Positions 63,916 through 64,000 of a stretch of 64,000 nt of DNA are shown here, in pieces (the stretch's first letter is position 1; the number at the start of each line of letters is the position of its first letter). The DNA is taken from assembly GCA_963678675.1 (NCBI GenBank), contig OY783196.1, positions 15,556,138 to 15,620,137 on the forward strand. Reading direction: 5' to 3'. This DNA is from Xiphydria camelus (Eukaryota > Arthropoda > Insecta > Hymenoptera > Xiphydriidae). A program made the position numbers and the translations under genes. The notes under the pieces are model-generated. The model was not told where the DNA came from, made no database searches, and saw nothing but the letters and a program-made list of their open reading frames with translations.

Positions 63916-64000
63916 ACCTGAAATGTTACTTTTAATGAATAATAAGATGAATAATGAATAATAAGATTAATAATAATTAATACGATTTTATATTTTCTCA

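Overview
This window is eukaryotic and reads as an AT-rich, transposon-dominated piece of an arthropod genome, most likely an insect. The basis is GT-AG introns, mariner, pogo, PIF/Harbinger, Helitron and RNase-H LINE coding sequence, a tRNA-derived SINE, and dozens of foldback/MITE elements with target-site duplications (TSDs). The species cannot be named from the sequence. I see no bacterial operon, CRISPR array, rRNA, convincing functional tRNA or complete ordinary host gene. Host-like coding sequence is limited to short exons near 31.5-32.7 kb and 57.0-57.2 kb.

Layout. 0.5-3.1 kb: foldback elements, one with a tRNA-like sequence in both arms. 3.19-5.82 kb: an apparently intact pogo/jerky-type transposon (546-aa DD35D transposase, TA TSD, three binding-site-like repeats at each end) lying inside an older MITE. 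8.19-10.51 kb: a 5'-truncated RT/RNase-H LINE with a 14-bp TSD. 10.5-17.2 kb: elements ending in CCCCGATAG with GTCAC/CACGCGGTG-rich subtermini, tRNA-like segments, a dead mariner, a Harbinger remnant and several MITEs. 17.58-21.68 kb: a TTAA-flanked element with a decayed Mutator-like transposase, bracketed by ~410-bp inverted arms at 17.2 and 27.2 kb. 22.4-27.0 kb: motif arrays and short foldbacks.

27.60-37.91 kb is a nest: a TAA-flanked element contains a TTAA-flanked element, which contains a Helitron, which contains a complete PIF/Harbinger transposon. That Harbinger has a two-exon DDE transposase and a seven-exon Myb/SANT-like gene, both open across canonical splice sites, with a triplicated host-like exon block between them. 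38.84-51.39 kb is a second, larger nest: a mariner of only about 1.35 kb is blown up to 12.5 kb by two insertions. One is a long-TIR element encoding a SWIM zinc-finger protein. The other is a 9-kb element containing a foldback with a SINE, a deleted Harbinger, and a second long-TIR SWIM element that itself carries a solo LTR and a Tc1-like element.

52.5-55.9 kb is an inverted, rearranged second copy of the 10.5-15.0 kb block. 56-57 kb has an inverted repeat around a tandem duplication. 58.32-60.31 kb is a second Helitron with a ~129-bp internal satellite. 61-63 kb is a decayed Myb/SANT gene with MITEs in its introns. 63.5-64 kb has a THAP-domain fragment and an array of CCCAATTGGG palindromes.

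How the parts relate: the SINE at 42.7 kb shares its 3' tail with the LINE at 8-10 kb, which indicates a mobilising partnership. The two SWIM-encoding long-TIR elements share end sequences and appear to be one family, pairing a DDE_Tnp_4-like catalytic core with a SWIM finger. Many foldbacks share one palindromic core but have different outer arms. These three points, and the Harbinger carrying host-like exons, are the best leads here.
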